Shown here: piece by piece, positions 22,701 through 34,361 of the stretch | Layout of the letters: every line of letters begins with the position of its first letter | Position numbering within the stretch: position 1 is the first letter of the stretch | NCBI GenBank assembly: GCA_017893485.1 | Contig: JACEHZ010000374.1 | Span: forward strand, 271,001 to 335,000 | DNA: 64,000 nucleotides | Reading direction: 5' to 3' | Origin: Hemerocallis citrina | Taxonomy: Eukaryota; Streptophyta; Magnoliopsida; Asparagales; Asphodelaceae | Made by a program: the position numbers and the translations under genes | The notes under the pieces: generated by a model | Database searches by the model: none | Told to the model about the DNA's origin: nothing | Seen by the model: the letters and a program-made list of their open reading frames with translations, nothing else

Positions 22701-23916
22701 TGCTCTGTTTGCGACACATACATGCCTGTTTGATTTATAATAATAAAATAACCAAGCCGGGGTTAAGGGAAAGATCCAGTAGTGGAAAATATAGAAATGT
22801 GTACTTAGAAGGACACCCGTGTTTCCCATTTTGATTCATGTTGATACATGAACCTGTTGCTGCATGGACCTGTTGGTTCATGTACCAGTTACCTGTTATT
22901 GTATGGACCTGTTGATTCATGTACCTGTTACCTGTTGCTGCACGGACCTGTTGGTCGTGTACCTGTTGTTTCATGAACCTATTGCTGCATGAATCGGATG
23001 ATTCGTGTACCTGTTTTATTCATGAACCTATTTCCTATTTCTGTTATCCTGATCCCTGAGTACAAGTTCCTATGGAATCTACTACGAAATCTAAAGCGAA
23101 ACTGTTTGAATGTAGCAACCATGTAGTAAAATGATGGATGCATGAAGTGCTACCTAGATAGTAATATATACAAGACTTGACATGACATAACTGGACATAC
23201 GTGAATACCTATTACATGCTTGCCTGATACATGCACCTGTTTACCTGTATACCTGATTACCTGTTTACCTTTTACATATTTACTTGTTTACCTGTTTACT
23301 TGACACTTGATACATGTTACATGTACCTGTTACTATACCATGCTACTTGATTCTATTTGCTTAATTCATGTTAGATATTACATTCTGTTGACATGCCAAT
23401 ACCATGCTATGTTGTTCTGTTATTATTTTATATTTGTTATTCTTCCCCATGTACTTGTATCCTGCACTAGCAGCTCGTAACTTACATTGATGGGAGTTTG
23501 TTCTTTTTTTCTATTCCTGCAATTGTTAAATTAAAGATTATGAAGAACAGGTTCTAGATTGTATTGGTGAAATGAAGTATTAGTGATGGATTATGCTATT
23601 ATTATTTCTTATTTTTTGCTTGAACAATACTGTATTTTGATACTTTGATTTATTCTTGTATTTGGGCAATGTGACCCAGGATATTTGACTTATTTAGATC
23701 ATGATTATTTGAGATTAATATATTTTGGTTTCAAGTATTCTTGTTGGTATTTTGGTTCATATGTGCATGTTGGTTGATTCTTTTGCTTTCGACTCTGATT
23801 ATTCCTGTGAAATTTTGTAAAGATTCTTGAACAACTTATGGATGATGAAAATCATTCGCTGGACTTTTGTCGCGTATCCGTATTCCGTACTCTCTTTTGG
23901 GAAGCGAGGCGTGACA
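19764..23916 (+). repeat. 5' LTR of the coding-free element
   Basis: 4153 bp. Parts in order: AT- and ATT-rich start (19965-20100), C-rich text of aaccc type (20160-20400), a GC-rich island (20470-20900) whose short ORFs are Pro/Ser-rich and not conserved as protein, a GATC-dense stretch (20930-21150), repeated cgtttcttgatgattt modules (21863, 22250), and cctgttg/catgtacc repeats (22840-23340). Ends ggaagcgaggcgtgaca. Confidence 0.93.
20930..21150. repeat. GATC-dense stretch in LTR
   Basis: Repeated words tgatcatcat, cttgatc and ccttgatctgg place about 15 GATC sites within ~220 bp. The homologous stretch in the 3' LTR is 26040-26285. It lies just after the GC-rich island in both. Confidence 0.85.
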
Positions 23917-23926
23917 AGGTTTTTAG

Positions 23927-23939
23927 TGGTATCAGAGCC
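23927..23939 (+). other. Primer binding site, tRNA-iMet
   Basis: TGGTATCAGAGCC, complementary to the 3' end of plant initiator tRNA-Met, 10 bp inside the 5' LTR. Confidence 0.95.
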
Positions 23940-24288
23940 CAGATTTGGCTAATGTATTAGTTTGACTGATATATTATACAAACTTGGCTCGATTCGGGAT
24001 CGGCTCAACATTTCACCAACCATGTATGCATGAATGAATTATAATCAATATTGATCTGGATACTAGTCTTATTCCATTCTTTTTGATCCCTTCTTATTCG
24101 ATTCCTTGATCCCTTGATTCCTTGTTTTCTTCCGTCTTTTTCAGTTGTCCTGTTTGATTGATTTTTTCTTGGGTATGAATTCATTCTTTTCGTACCCATA
24201 TTCATTTGATTCTGGTGTCATCCATTCTTTTCTTTCTTCTTGGTTCTTTGGTCGGCATCGCTGTATGCTATTGGCAGAGTCTTCCCCG

Positions 24289-24341
24289 ATCAGAGTGGCA
24301 CAGCGGAAGCGTGTGAGCTCATAACCCACAGGCCCCAGGAT
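24289..24341 (+). other. Truncated tRNA-iMet copy inside a retrotransposon
   Basis: ATCAGAGTGGCACAGCGGAA followed by an anticodon-arm region with the CAT anticodon (ctcataaccca) and ccccaggat. Against the plant initiator tRNA-Met sequence from memory it starts at nucleotide 1, has about four substitutions and one deletion over ~53 nt, and ends in the T arm, so the B box and 3' acceptor strand are missing. Not a working tRNA gene. The host element uses this very tRNA as primer. Confidence 0.85.
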
Positions 24342-24841
24342 TCTCTTGTTGTTTCTCCTTCCTTGTATTGTTTGCTTTTTTCTATTCCTTGTATTCGTCC
24401 TCATCCGTTGACTCATTGCTTGGTTTGTCTCTTCCTTGTCCATCCTATCTTTGATTCCAGCTCTATCTATTGCTTCATTTCATTGCTTTGTTATCTTCCA
24501 GTCTTATGTTGTTTCTTCTTCATTTTTGATACCGGAACTTCTTTCTTGCATTCCATTTTGCCATCATGCACCCATTCATCATTTGATTCAATTCTTCCCT
24601 GTCTTTTCTCTCTTTGATTCCAGTTCTACCTACTCCCTATCTTGCTTTGTTATCTTATGCTGATTCTTTCCTTTTTGATATTGTTTATTTTCTTTCATGC
24701 ATTTCATTTGACCTCATTGGTAACCACTTCCTTTTGTTTCTGATGTTGCCACCACTTTGTTCCTTTCCCTTTAGCCCTCTGCTTTGTTACCCTTCCCCTA
24801 AGTTTGCTTTTGCCTTGTCCTATGTACTGCCTAAGCAAATT

Positions 24842-24877
24842 TCGAGGAAGAAATTTTGTTGTAAGGTGGGTTGGATT
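24842..24877 (+). other. Polypurine tract and chromovirus-like 3' end
   Basis: tcgaggaagaaattttgttgt then gtaaggtgggttggatt directly before TGTAACCC. The TTCGAGGA(C/A)GAAATT word followed by a G-rich tract is typical of Tekay-type chromovirus 3' ends, and indicates the parent lineage. Confidence 0.85.
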
Positions 24878-27800
24878 TGTAACCCATGTTTTCCCAAAAA
24901 TGTATTTTTATGTATTTTCTGTATTTAAAATTTTCGCAAATTATTTTTTTCGGTTTTCAAATTCTTTGGTCAAAATGTATTGTTGGATCTCCTATTAAAA
25001 AAAAACTATCTTCAATCAATATATTTATTTGTAACTATTTCTTATGTTTTTATACAAATCTTATTATTGATATTATTATTTGATTTCTATTATTATTACT
25101 ATTACTATTATTATTTTAATCATTTTTCTTATTATCATTATTGTTAGCAGTATTATTATTATTACTGTTATTTTTAATATTATTATTATTATTATTATTA
25201 TTGTTATTGCTATAAATTCTAATTGTATATTTTTATTAGTTATTTTATTTTCCTCAAACCCAAGACCCATTTTTATTTGATTGGATTTCTTTTTAAAACC
25301 CAACTACCCTATTTAATATCCACAACCCATTTAAAACCATTAAAACCCTTTAAACCCATTACCAATACCCAAACCCACTTAACTACCCATACCCGTTATC
25401 AAATCCGAAACCCAAACTCTGTTTCCCTGTGCCCAATACCCTATATCAACCCAAACCCGGTTGCACACCCCACCCGAAACCCCTCATCCCTACTCTCAGC
25501 CATTACCCTAACCTAAAACCTAATGTGCCTTTTTACCCACCTAAATATATGTGCATTTACCCATTCCCCTGTTCTTATACAAACCCCTAGCCGCCTCCTG
25601 CATACCATCCATCGTCTCCCTCCCGCTCTCCGTCCATCCTCTCCCTGCTCTCCCAGCCTCCTCTCCTTCAGTCGCAGCCCCCTCTCCCCTTCACCCTGAC
25701 GTCAGCCGCAATGCCTCTCCGCACCGCAGTTCAACTGCCACGCACCGTCTCGCGACTCCCAGTCGCCACGACCCTGTGCTCCTCCGCCAGCCAGGCCGCA
25801 CCCCACCTCAGCAGCGTCGTCTTCTTCCTCAGCATCTCCCCGTTCCTTCGTTGCTCCGCCACCCTGTGCCACCAGCCTCTCCCTGTGTGTGCCCTGTGGC
25901 CCCTACCTTCTGCAGCATCGGCAGGAAGTTTGCCTGCCTGCTGCCACCTCTCCGTGATGCCTATCCACTGTGGACTATCCCTGCCGCCGTCAGCCTCGCC
26001 TGAGCACCGCCACATCGCCGGTAGTTGTTGCCAAGCCGGTGTTGTTGATCATGAGGTTTTGATACTTTGGTCGGTGACCGTTCGATTAGATCTTTGATCA
26101 TCATCATCTTGATCGTCACCATCGGGGTGATCTTGGCCGTTCGATCGCAATCATCATCAACTTCATCATCACCTTGATCTGGACCATCCGATCTTGTTAA
26201 TCTTGATCTTGATTTTGATCTCATCTGTGCCGATCTGGCTGATCGTTGTTTGATCATCTTGATCTTGATCGACATCGAGATCCGCACTTGGTGTTAATGA
26301 TGGTCCGTGATCCGTTCGTTGATCGTTTGTTCATGATTGGTTCGTGTGTTCATTCAATCCGTTCATTGTGTTCGTGCCGGGAATTCGTTCCCGTTATTCG
26401 TTTTCTTGCTTTATTTTTGTCGTCGTCTCCCAGGCAAGTAACTTGTACTCAATTCCTTTGTACTCAATTATTTTTTGTCGTCGTCTCCCAGGCAAGTAAC
26501 TTGTACTTAATTCCTTTGTAGTGTAGTTGGGTTCTAGAGACAACTCGTGTGTGATGTATCTTGATGAGTATTTTCTCTATAGTGCTATTGACCATAGTTT
26601 CCTCACGACACAAATTTGACATAAAACAACTTAGGTTTTGACCGTTCTTGATGTGATTATATTTGTGGGATAATTATGAGAAATCGTGTGTTTGTTTGGA
26701 TCCATGTGATATACTTATTGTGGACATGCTATATACTCTATTTCATAATATTTGGACACTTAGTAGACCCTATAACATGTTTGGTTGTGTTGGAATGAGT
26801 TTCTTATGTTATATGTTGATTTATTGTTAAGAGAAAAATCTGTATTTTTGTCGATGATCAGTTTTGATTGGTATTTTAGACCATAATAAGGTCAGTATCT
26901 TAACTTCAGTATTAAACAAGATTTTTAGAGAAATCCGTCGTCTTTCCAAACTCTCTAACCTTGATTGATTTCTTTTTCGTATGTATGAGATATGATTGTT
27001 TTACTACAGAGGTGTATTTCATTTCCAGATTTCGTTTCTTGATGATTTCGATGGCTAAACTATTTTGATACTAATACTAAGCTTAGTATTTTGATCTGAA
27101 ATTTTGTACAGTATTTCTATACCTATTTAGGGATTACCCAGAATTTTGGTGGATTTTTTTGATGAGTTTTATATATCGTTTCATGTTTGTTTATAAAGAC
27201 TATATTTGCTGGATTTTGCTCGCTGTTCTGTAAAGATTTGTATTTTCACCCTAATTCCTTTTCCTGTATGAAAAATATTTATGAAATATGAAATTTAGAT
27301 TATTTTTTTTATTTTAATTTTTCTTTGGCGGATTTGGATTTCGTTTCACGGTTTGCGAGATATTACAGTTTTCGTACAGCAGTATCGGAAATTCGAGATT
27401 TGCCAAACTATCGTTTCTTGATCATTTCTAATTTTACTTGACCAAACTAATCTTGCTGAAAAATTATGAAACTATATATCTCGATGCTAGACATATAAGG
27501 GAATACCCCAGATTTTTTGTGGATTTAATTGAGATGGTTTCATGCTGTTTTTCTGATCTTGAATACAATTTACTGATTTCTGACTGAACGTATTTTCTGG
27601 TTTCAAATCAGTTTTGACTCATGTTTTTGTGAAACAATATATGACTTATATATTTTTTCTGGATTCGGAAGGAAGTCTATTTTCCAGATTCTTCAACAGA
27701 TCCAGATTTGTATTTTTGTAACAACGGTAATCCCTGTTTTAGTATAGTAGTGTCTTGCTGTCCTGAACTTGAATTGTCATTGTAGTATTCTATTATGAGT

Positions 27801-29121
27801 TATTATTCACCTGTACATGTTTATTCTTCATCCTGAACCTGTTACATGTTTATATCATGCTATTCCTGCTCTGTTTGCGACACATACATGCCTGTTTGAT
27901 TTATAATAATAAAATAATCAAGCCCGGATTAAGGAAAATATCTAGTAGTGGAAAATATAGAAATGTGTACTTAGAAGGGGGCCCGTGTTTAACATTTTGA
28001 TTCATGTTGATACATGAACTTGTTGCTGCATGGACCTGTTGGTTCATGTACCTGTTACTTGTTGCTGCACGGACCTGTTGGTCGTATACCTGCTGCTTCA
28101 TGAACCTGTTGCTCAATGAATCGGATGATTCGTGTACCTTTTTGATTCATGAACCTATTTTCTGTTTTTGTTATCCTGATCCCTGAGTACACGTCCTTAT
28201 GGACTCCACTACAAAATTTAAAGCGAAACTGTTTGAATGTAGCAACCATGTAGTAAAAGGATGGATGCATGAAGTGCTACTTAGATAGTAATATATACAA
28301 GACTTGACATGAAATAACTTGAAATACATGAATACCTGTTACATGCTTGCCTGGTACATGCACCTGTTTACCTGTATACCTGATTACCTGTTACATGTTT
28401 ACTTGTTTACCTGTTTACTTGACACTTGATACATGTTACATGTACCTTTTAGTATACCATGCTACTTGATTCTGTTTGCTTAATTCATGTTAGATATTAT
28501 ATTTTGTTGACATGCCAATACCATGCTATGTTGTTTTGTTGTTATTTTATATTTGTTATTCTTCCCCATGTACTTGTTGTAATACCCTAAATTTAATAAA
28601 AATATTATTTTTCACGTGTTGTGCACGTGCAAACTTCATGTGTACATTATTTATTTATTTGATAAGAAATCTCATTTTTGTATGAAAAATTATTTTCCTT
28701 TATTTTTCTAAAAATCCTATTTCTAAAAGCCTAAAACACTAATTAATTGTCTTAGCCCACTTTAATTAATTATTAATTTGTTGTTTGGGCCCACAAGCCT
28801 AAGCTCACTATTTATGAAGCCCACTAATTTAATTAATCAATTAAATGGCCACACTTGTCATGTAGAGACAAATAGTGAACATTTTGATTAATTAAAATTG
28901 TACAAACTTCTAAATAGGGGACTAGGTGGCACGTGCATGCACGTAGTGTGCAATGCACACATTTGGGGCCGGTTTTGTGCTTGGAGAGATGGAGAGTGTG
29001 GGTATGTGTTTATGGGTAGTTATTTGGGTGTGGGTAGTTGTTATAACTCATACTCCTATCCTAGCCCTCCATTCTATAACCATCCATTGAATCCTAGCCC
29101 TCCAATCTACTCTAAAATTAG

Positions 29122-29129
29122 TATAAATA
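29122..29129 (+). promoter_or_regulatory. Probable TATA box of solo LTR 28578-31680
   Basis: TATAAATA in the context agtataaatacccc, as in the related LTRs. Confidence 0.6.
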
Positions 29130-29961
29130 CCCCTCCTATTTGTTTGTATTTTACACTAGTAATCTATTGAAAGAAGAGAACAATTATATAGGAGATTTAT
29201 ATTAGTGTGAGTTGAGTGTGAGTGTTCCCCCTTGGAGGCCGGCCATCTCTACATTGGAGCTCTCGGTTTTTGGCAAGGAGCAAGGAGAAGGAGTTCATTG
29301 CACTGCAATCCAGGAGGAGAAGGCACTTGCTCGCAATCTAGGAGGCTCTAGGGGATTTTCTTAATTGGTTTTCTTCAAAAGGTGGGTGTTTCTCATGATT
29401 TCTAAAGTAGAAATCATGCTAGGGAGGAAATTGAATTGTTATTATGAGTTACTAGTTGAAATGAAATGCATGCTTACCTAAATAGAAGGGAATTGAGGAA
29501 TTAGCAAATATGTGTTGATTGATTACTATATTTATTAATTATGAGTAAAGTGAATGTTCTCGTTATTTCTAATGTTAGTATGCAAAATATGTTATAAATA
29601 TGGACTATGTGGTTTAACTAGTAAAAGACTAGCATCATGTTTATGGATTAAAGTGCTAAAGTAGAATGGTGTGTTAAAGATGAATTGATAGAAAAAAATT
29701 ATTAAGAAATGATTGGTAATAGATGTCATGAAATTCCCCATTGCTACTTATGCCATTAGAATGAATGAAAAAGAATGCATTTTTACAAACAAATGATTGA
29801 ATGCATCATGTGTAATTAATTAATAAAACAGAAGTTTTTATAAAGCAAATGATCATTGTGAAATACGGGCTTACTGTAAATGTTTAAGTAGATTGTAATC
29901 TGGGAAGTTATGTTTCAAAAAGAGAAGAAAATATATTTTTAGACTTGAAAACCCCGCAGCA

Positions 29962-30205
29962 CAGCCGACTGACTATGTGTAACAACCAACTGTCCTGGTC
30001 ATTTTGATTTTGAGTTGAAAAACATCGCAGAGCAGCCGACTGATCACATTTAACAGTCGACTGGCCTGATCGTTTATTTTTGAATTTAAAAATCATAGCG
30101 GAACAGCCGACTATCCATATGAGACAATCGACTCCTCTGATTAATTTATTCTCGAGCTTTAGAAACTCGCAGAACAGCCGACTGGTCATGGTTAATAGTC
30201 GACTA
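29962..30205. repeat. Four 71-bp units, each with a paired palindrome
   Basis: First palindromes at 29962, 30033, 30104 and 30175, exactly 71 bp apart. The partners lie 21 bp further on in all four (29983, 30054, 30125, 30196). Left copies are cagccgact(g/a); right copies are nearer CAGTCGACTG. Between units the AT-rich linkers are less conserved than the palindromes. Confidence 0.95.
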
Positions 30206-32152
30206 TCCTGAAGTTTCAAATAATATCTGTGTTGTGGGAGAAAATCTCTATGACCTGAGGCTTTGTATAAGTGAGACTGTTTTTACAAAAGGAACTCTTT
30301 TTTTATTATTAACTTAATTTGTTTCTTTAAGAAATTTTGAATGGATTGTTTAAGAAGTTAAAATGAGATTTTGGGTAATGAGAAATTTGAAAGGTGTGAA
30401 TTATGAAACAATTGAAAATGTGAACTGTGGATTTGGAATGAATTGAAATAGAATTATGCGAGCTTATAAATTAGTGAATGCGACATGATTGAAGAATTTC
30501 AGTTCCCAAGTATATATGCATTGAATTATTGATTGTGATGAGTTATGAAAAATGTGAATACATGAATACTATGCTTTTGAAACATGAATGGTGGTTAATC
30601 ATGAAAAGCTCTTATGAGCATGACATTGTAATTATGAGTTGAAATTGAGAATTAGGATATAGCCAAGCCTTATACCGGCAGAGAAATGAATTGAAATGGA
30701 ATTTGAAATGAAAAGACCAAGATTTTGGTCATGTTGAATAAATGGTTAAGACCGGTATAGTGGAAGTGCTACATTCTAAGAGATTAATTTTATTCATGAT
30801 TCAATTAAACTAAGGATTAGATACATAGTGAAGATGTGATGAAAGTAAGAGAAAAACATTCAGTATGAGGGCCATTGGATTGGCGGCGTGAGAGTATTCA
30901 CAGGCAGTCTTCACGATGCGTCGTGACATGACGTGGATACTGCTCTAGAGTACCATCTCGGTGGCGACGCTCGTGGGATGTTTAGTGACTGCGGGTAGTG
31001 TCATGTCCCATGACGGAGGCTGAATTGACCACAGACTGTCTTCACGATGCGTCGTGACATGACGTGGGATTCCCCTCCAGGCTGTCTGGACATGAGCTCG
31101 TAACTCATAGAGCATCTAGGATACTTACCGTAGTTACAGTAGTAGATTAAGTCATGACGAGGGATTGAACCCTATAAGATGAAGAACGATTAAAGGCTTG
31201 CCCTCGGACCTATGTAGTATGGGATGCATAGAATCCGAACAAGTGCGCATTAGTGTCATATAATATAAATAATTGCATTAAGGACTAAGTGCACATTCAC
31301 AACATGGCAACAATAGGATAGTCCCTTTAGCTTTGTTTGTGACAAGTTTGTGTTTGTTAAGAAATGAGAATGGTTGTACTGTTTCCGGCATAGAGAGGAT
31401 GGCTGTGTATAATATTTCGTCAGTTGAATGAAGTGACGCGCCCACAGTTTTATATGCAGGGTAAAGATGCTTGACTATTGAAGCATACATGGTGCACAGG
31501 ATTAAGTTAAATATTGTTTCATGTAATTTATTGTAATATTGCTTCTGCTGTGATAATGTACAAGTGTAAATGTAACTCTGATGAAAGAAAGTTTTTATTT
31601 TCTTGTAAAATTGTACGGAAGAAGTGTAAAGATCCTGTGGAACTCGAATTCAATTGTATTTTGGAATTCAGGGTGTTACACTTGTATTCTGCACTACAAG
31701 CGGCCCGTAACTTGCATTGACGGGAGTTTGTTTTCTTTTTCCTATTCCTGCAATTGTTAAATTGTAGATTATGAAGAACAGGTTCCAGATGGTATTGGTG
31801 ATATGAAGTATTAGTGCTGGATTATGCTATTATTATTTCTTGTTTCTTGCTTGAACAATATTGTATTTTGATATTTGGATTTATTCTTGTATTTGGGCAA
31901 TGTGACCCAGGATATTTGACTTATTCAGATCATGATTATTTGAGATTAATATATTTTGGTTTCAAGTATTCTTGTTGGTATTTTGGTTCATATGTGCATG
32001 TTGGTTGATTCTTTTGCTTCCGACTCTGATTATTTTTGTGAAATGTTGTAAATATTCTTGAACAGCTTATGGATGATGAAAATCATTCGCTGGGCTTTTG
32101 TCGCGTATTCGTATTCCGTACTCTCTTTTGGGAAGCGGGGCGTGACATCTGG

Positions 32153-32330
32153 TTACAAGATTTTCATCGTTGTAGATAAAGTCTTCACAAAATTGCAAGT
32201 CTCTTACAAAATTACAGGTCTCTACAAGATTACAAGTCTCCCTCGGAGTCATCTTTCCCTCCTCATGGCTAAGGGATTTTTCAATTAAGAGACACGCACG
32301 GCTTATGCCCCCATCGGGGCAGAAGAGTAC
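32153..32330 (+). other. Flank of the coding-free element, likely Tat-type tail
   Basis: Directly continues the sequence before 19759, once the element and its TSD are removed. Contains four short imperfect copies of a(c/t)aa(a/g)att(a/g)ca(a/g)gtct (32153-32243). No gene seen. Probably more of the Tat 3' UTR, but I have no second copy to prove it. Confidence 0.5.
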
Positions 32331-32607
32331 TGATGTGAAATATTTGCAAGTGTAAAAAATCTCAACAAGTAGTATAGTTTAAGTCAAAAGAGTGTCGAAC
32401 CCACAAGAACTAATTATTTTATCGAGGCCGAAATTACTAGATTAACTACTATTCGGAAAACCGAAATTTTAATAAATAAAGAAACTAAATTAATCTAAAA
32501 ATCTAAACTAACACAAGAGAACGAAAATCTGAAATTTTTGTTATTTGATAATGGCAAAACAAATTTTAGGGCTTTCGATTTCACCTAGTTAATCCCACTC
32601 AATTAAT
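32331..32607 (-). mobile_element. Athila-like LTR, left piece
   Basis: Starts TGATGTGAAATATTTGCAAG. The reverse complement of its first ~85 bp matches the right end of the solo LTR 43572-45339 (gtgggttcgacactct...cacatca), so both belong to related families. Continues at 58273 after removal of the solo LTR and its TTAAT duplication. Confidence 0.85.
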
Positions 32608-32741
32608 TGTAACACCCCGGATCCCCGTTACCGGATATCTGTGACACAACCAGAATCTTTGCCTTCAAATTCATCTCAACACAGTAAATAACATGGAAAT
32701 TTTAAAACTTTTATTGCCAAACAAGATCATTACATCAATAA
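32608..32741 (-). mobile_element. Solo LTR (second nesting level), left piece
   Basis: TGTAACACCCCGGATCC, preceded by TSD TTAAT (32603-32607). Right end gcggggtattaca at 58267, followed by TTAAT (58268-58272). Split by the Tekay element at AATAA. Confidence 0.92.
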
Positions 32742-34318
32742 TGTAGCGCCCCAAATCCCCATACCGGGAACCTGAGACCCTACTCCAGGAGTCGAACTTC
32801 AAAATCGCCAAATCACAGAAGTACAGGAAATTAAAAACTTTTATTCCATATAATTGTTACATTTACAAAGGTTACAATGTCCGAATAAAATTACAATATT
32901 TACAACAATATAACAGTACTTGTATATGTCCCTTGGATCCTTGGACCAACTCGAGCTCCGTGGTACCTGTAGATCGGCTCCAGATACCTACAAGGTGGGG
33001 AACGTCAGTACTTCGACTGACGCAAAGCTGGTGATAACAGCGATCCTCTAAAATTCAATCACAACCAATAATTTATGCAAAATAGAAAGGTGATGTGTCA
33101 AATAAGGGTTTAGTGGATTCGGGTTCTAGTGCAGTGTTATGACATGACCTTAAGTCTAGATGCAGCAAACTCACATGCCTGACTCTAATGCAAGCAAGAC
33201 TTTGGAGCACGAATACATCCCATACTACATACGCCCGCAAATCTAGCCGTCTTTCTCCACAATATAGGAATTCGAACCCTCGCCATACACCCTACTCTTG
33301 TACACACTTCAGTTCCTAATAGATTGTCCGTCTTCCAAGGAGGTTGCAGTGGTCGGTCTAGTTCCTCCCTGCAGTGCCCAAGTAGTCACCGCCAGTTGGT
33401 GCCCGCGTACGGACCTCCTTAGAAACCGCATTGAATCCGGTCCTCCGACCATTTGATTCCCAACGTCCACTTATGGACTTACGCATGCGTGTTCATCCCT
33501 GACCCGGGTTATGAACTTATATATACCAAACCACAAAAACCCGCGCATAAGGATGTGAGCACCTCGGGAGGTCAAATTGTAACACCTCGAATTTGTAAAA
33601 TACCGAAAATGCCTGTTTTTATATATTTTGAGTGGTGAAAATTATTTTGATGTATTTTAATTAAATACTAATATTAGTATGAATATTTGTGGTAGATTGA
33701 TATTTTTGTTATATTAGAGTTAAGAGTTGAGATTTTGTGTGAGAAAATATAGTTTATTTTATTTTATCACTACGGGGGATTATTATAAGATAATTTTAAT
33801 GTATCTTGTATTGTTTGTATTATGATAGAAAAGAGTTGGGGGTTTATTTGTAATATATTGGATTTGGAGGGCTTATAGGTAATTATACCTAACTATCATC
33901 ATTAATATATATATTTATATTTATTAAAAACACCCCCCCCCCCCCCCCCATTTCCTTCTTCCTTCCTTTCTTTTCCTTCCCGTCCATTCCTCCCGACCTA
34001 AAGCAGCGGTCGAAACCCATCGGCCTCCATTCCTTCCGCTCAAATCCCCTTGATTTCTCCACCAAATCCGAATTAAACTGAGGAATAGGCTAATTGAAGG
34101 GTCCTCTACAACGTGGTAGCATCGGATTTTCGAACGGATATCAAAAAGGTATACCCTATTTTATTTATTCGTATAAAATTAAGTGTGGTTAGTTTTATTG
34201 AGTAGAAATATTATAGTAGAGAAATTTAGAGAGGTTGGAAGTAGTAGATTGGAGGAATTGGTAGATGGTTAAAGAAATTGTAAGTTGTTGATAAATTAGG
34301 ATTTTGGATTTGTAAAAT

Positions 34319-34321
<3 letters not shown>

Positions 34322-34356
<35 letters not shown>
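34322..34356. repeat. (TA)n microsatellite
   Basis: Uninterrupted alternating T and A, about 17 units. Confidence 0.95.

Positions 34357-34361
<5 letters not shown>

Larger units (their letters stand above)
23917..24877 (+). other. Internal region of the coding-free element
   Basis: 961 bp, T- and C-rich, with no retroviral domain in any frame (the longest frames are low-complexity Phe/Leu/Ser). It holds the primer site, a truncated initiator-tRNA copy at 24289 and a chromovirus-like 3' end. gag and pol have been lost completely. Confidence 0.85.
28578..31680 (+). mobile_element. Solo LTR with TSD CTTGT and palindrome array
   Basis: 3103 bp, TGTAATACCC...GGGTGTTACA, with perfect TSD CTTGT at 28573-28577 and 31681-31685. 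The empty site is seen in the sister LTR (gtacttgtatcctgcact, 23450-23475). No PBS, PPT or coding. It holds a TATA box (29122), a 71-bp palindrome array (29962-30205) and imperfect repeats with acgatgcgtcgtgacatgac (30913 and 31041). Confidence 0.95.
19764..32147 (+). mobile_element. Coding-free LTR retrotransposon with 4.15-kb LTRs (LARD-like)
   Basis: Direct LTRs TGTAACCC...GCGTGACA at 19764-23916 and 24878-32147 (the second enlarged by an inserted solo LTR). Perfect TSD TCTGG at 19759-19763 and 32148-32152. A tRNA-iMet primer site and a polypurine end like that of chromoviruses (ttcgaggaagaaattttgttgtaaggtggg) bound an internal region of only 961 bp without gag or pol. It must have been mobilised by proteins supplied in trans. 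The LTRs differ visibly at many sites (several percent by eye), so it is older than the Athila copy. Confidence 0.95.
24878..32147 (+). repeat. 3' LTR of the coding-free element (interrupted)
   Basis: 24878-28577 and 31686-32147 together give about 4162 bp, collinear with 19764-23916. The solo LTR 28578-31680 plus its 5-bp duplication sits at the point corresponding to ~23462 of the 5' LTR. The short local duplication ggcaagtaacttgtact (26433 and 26491) is a private feature of this copy. Confidence 0.93.

Noticed and set aside
22840..23340. Possible CRISPR-like or coding repeat from cctgttg and catgtacc words
   Set aside because: Irregular spacing and imperfect units; simple degenerate repetition within an LTR of a plant genome.
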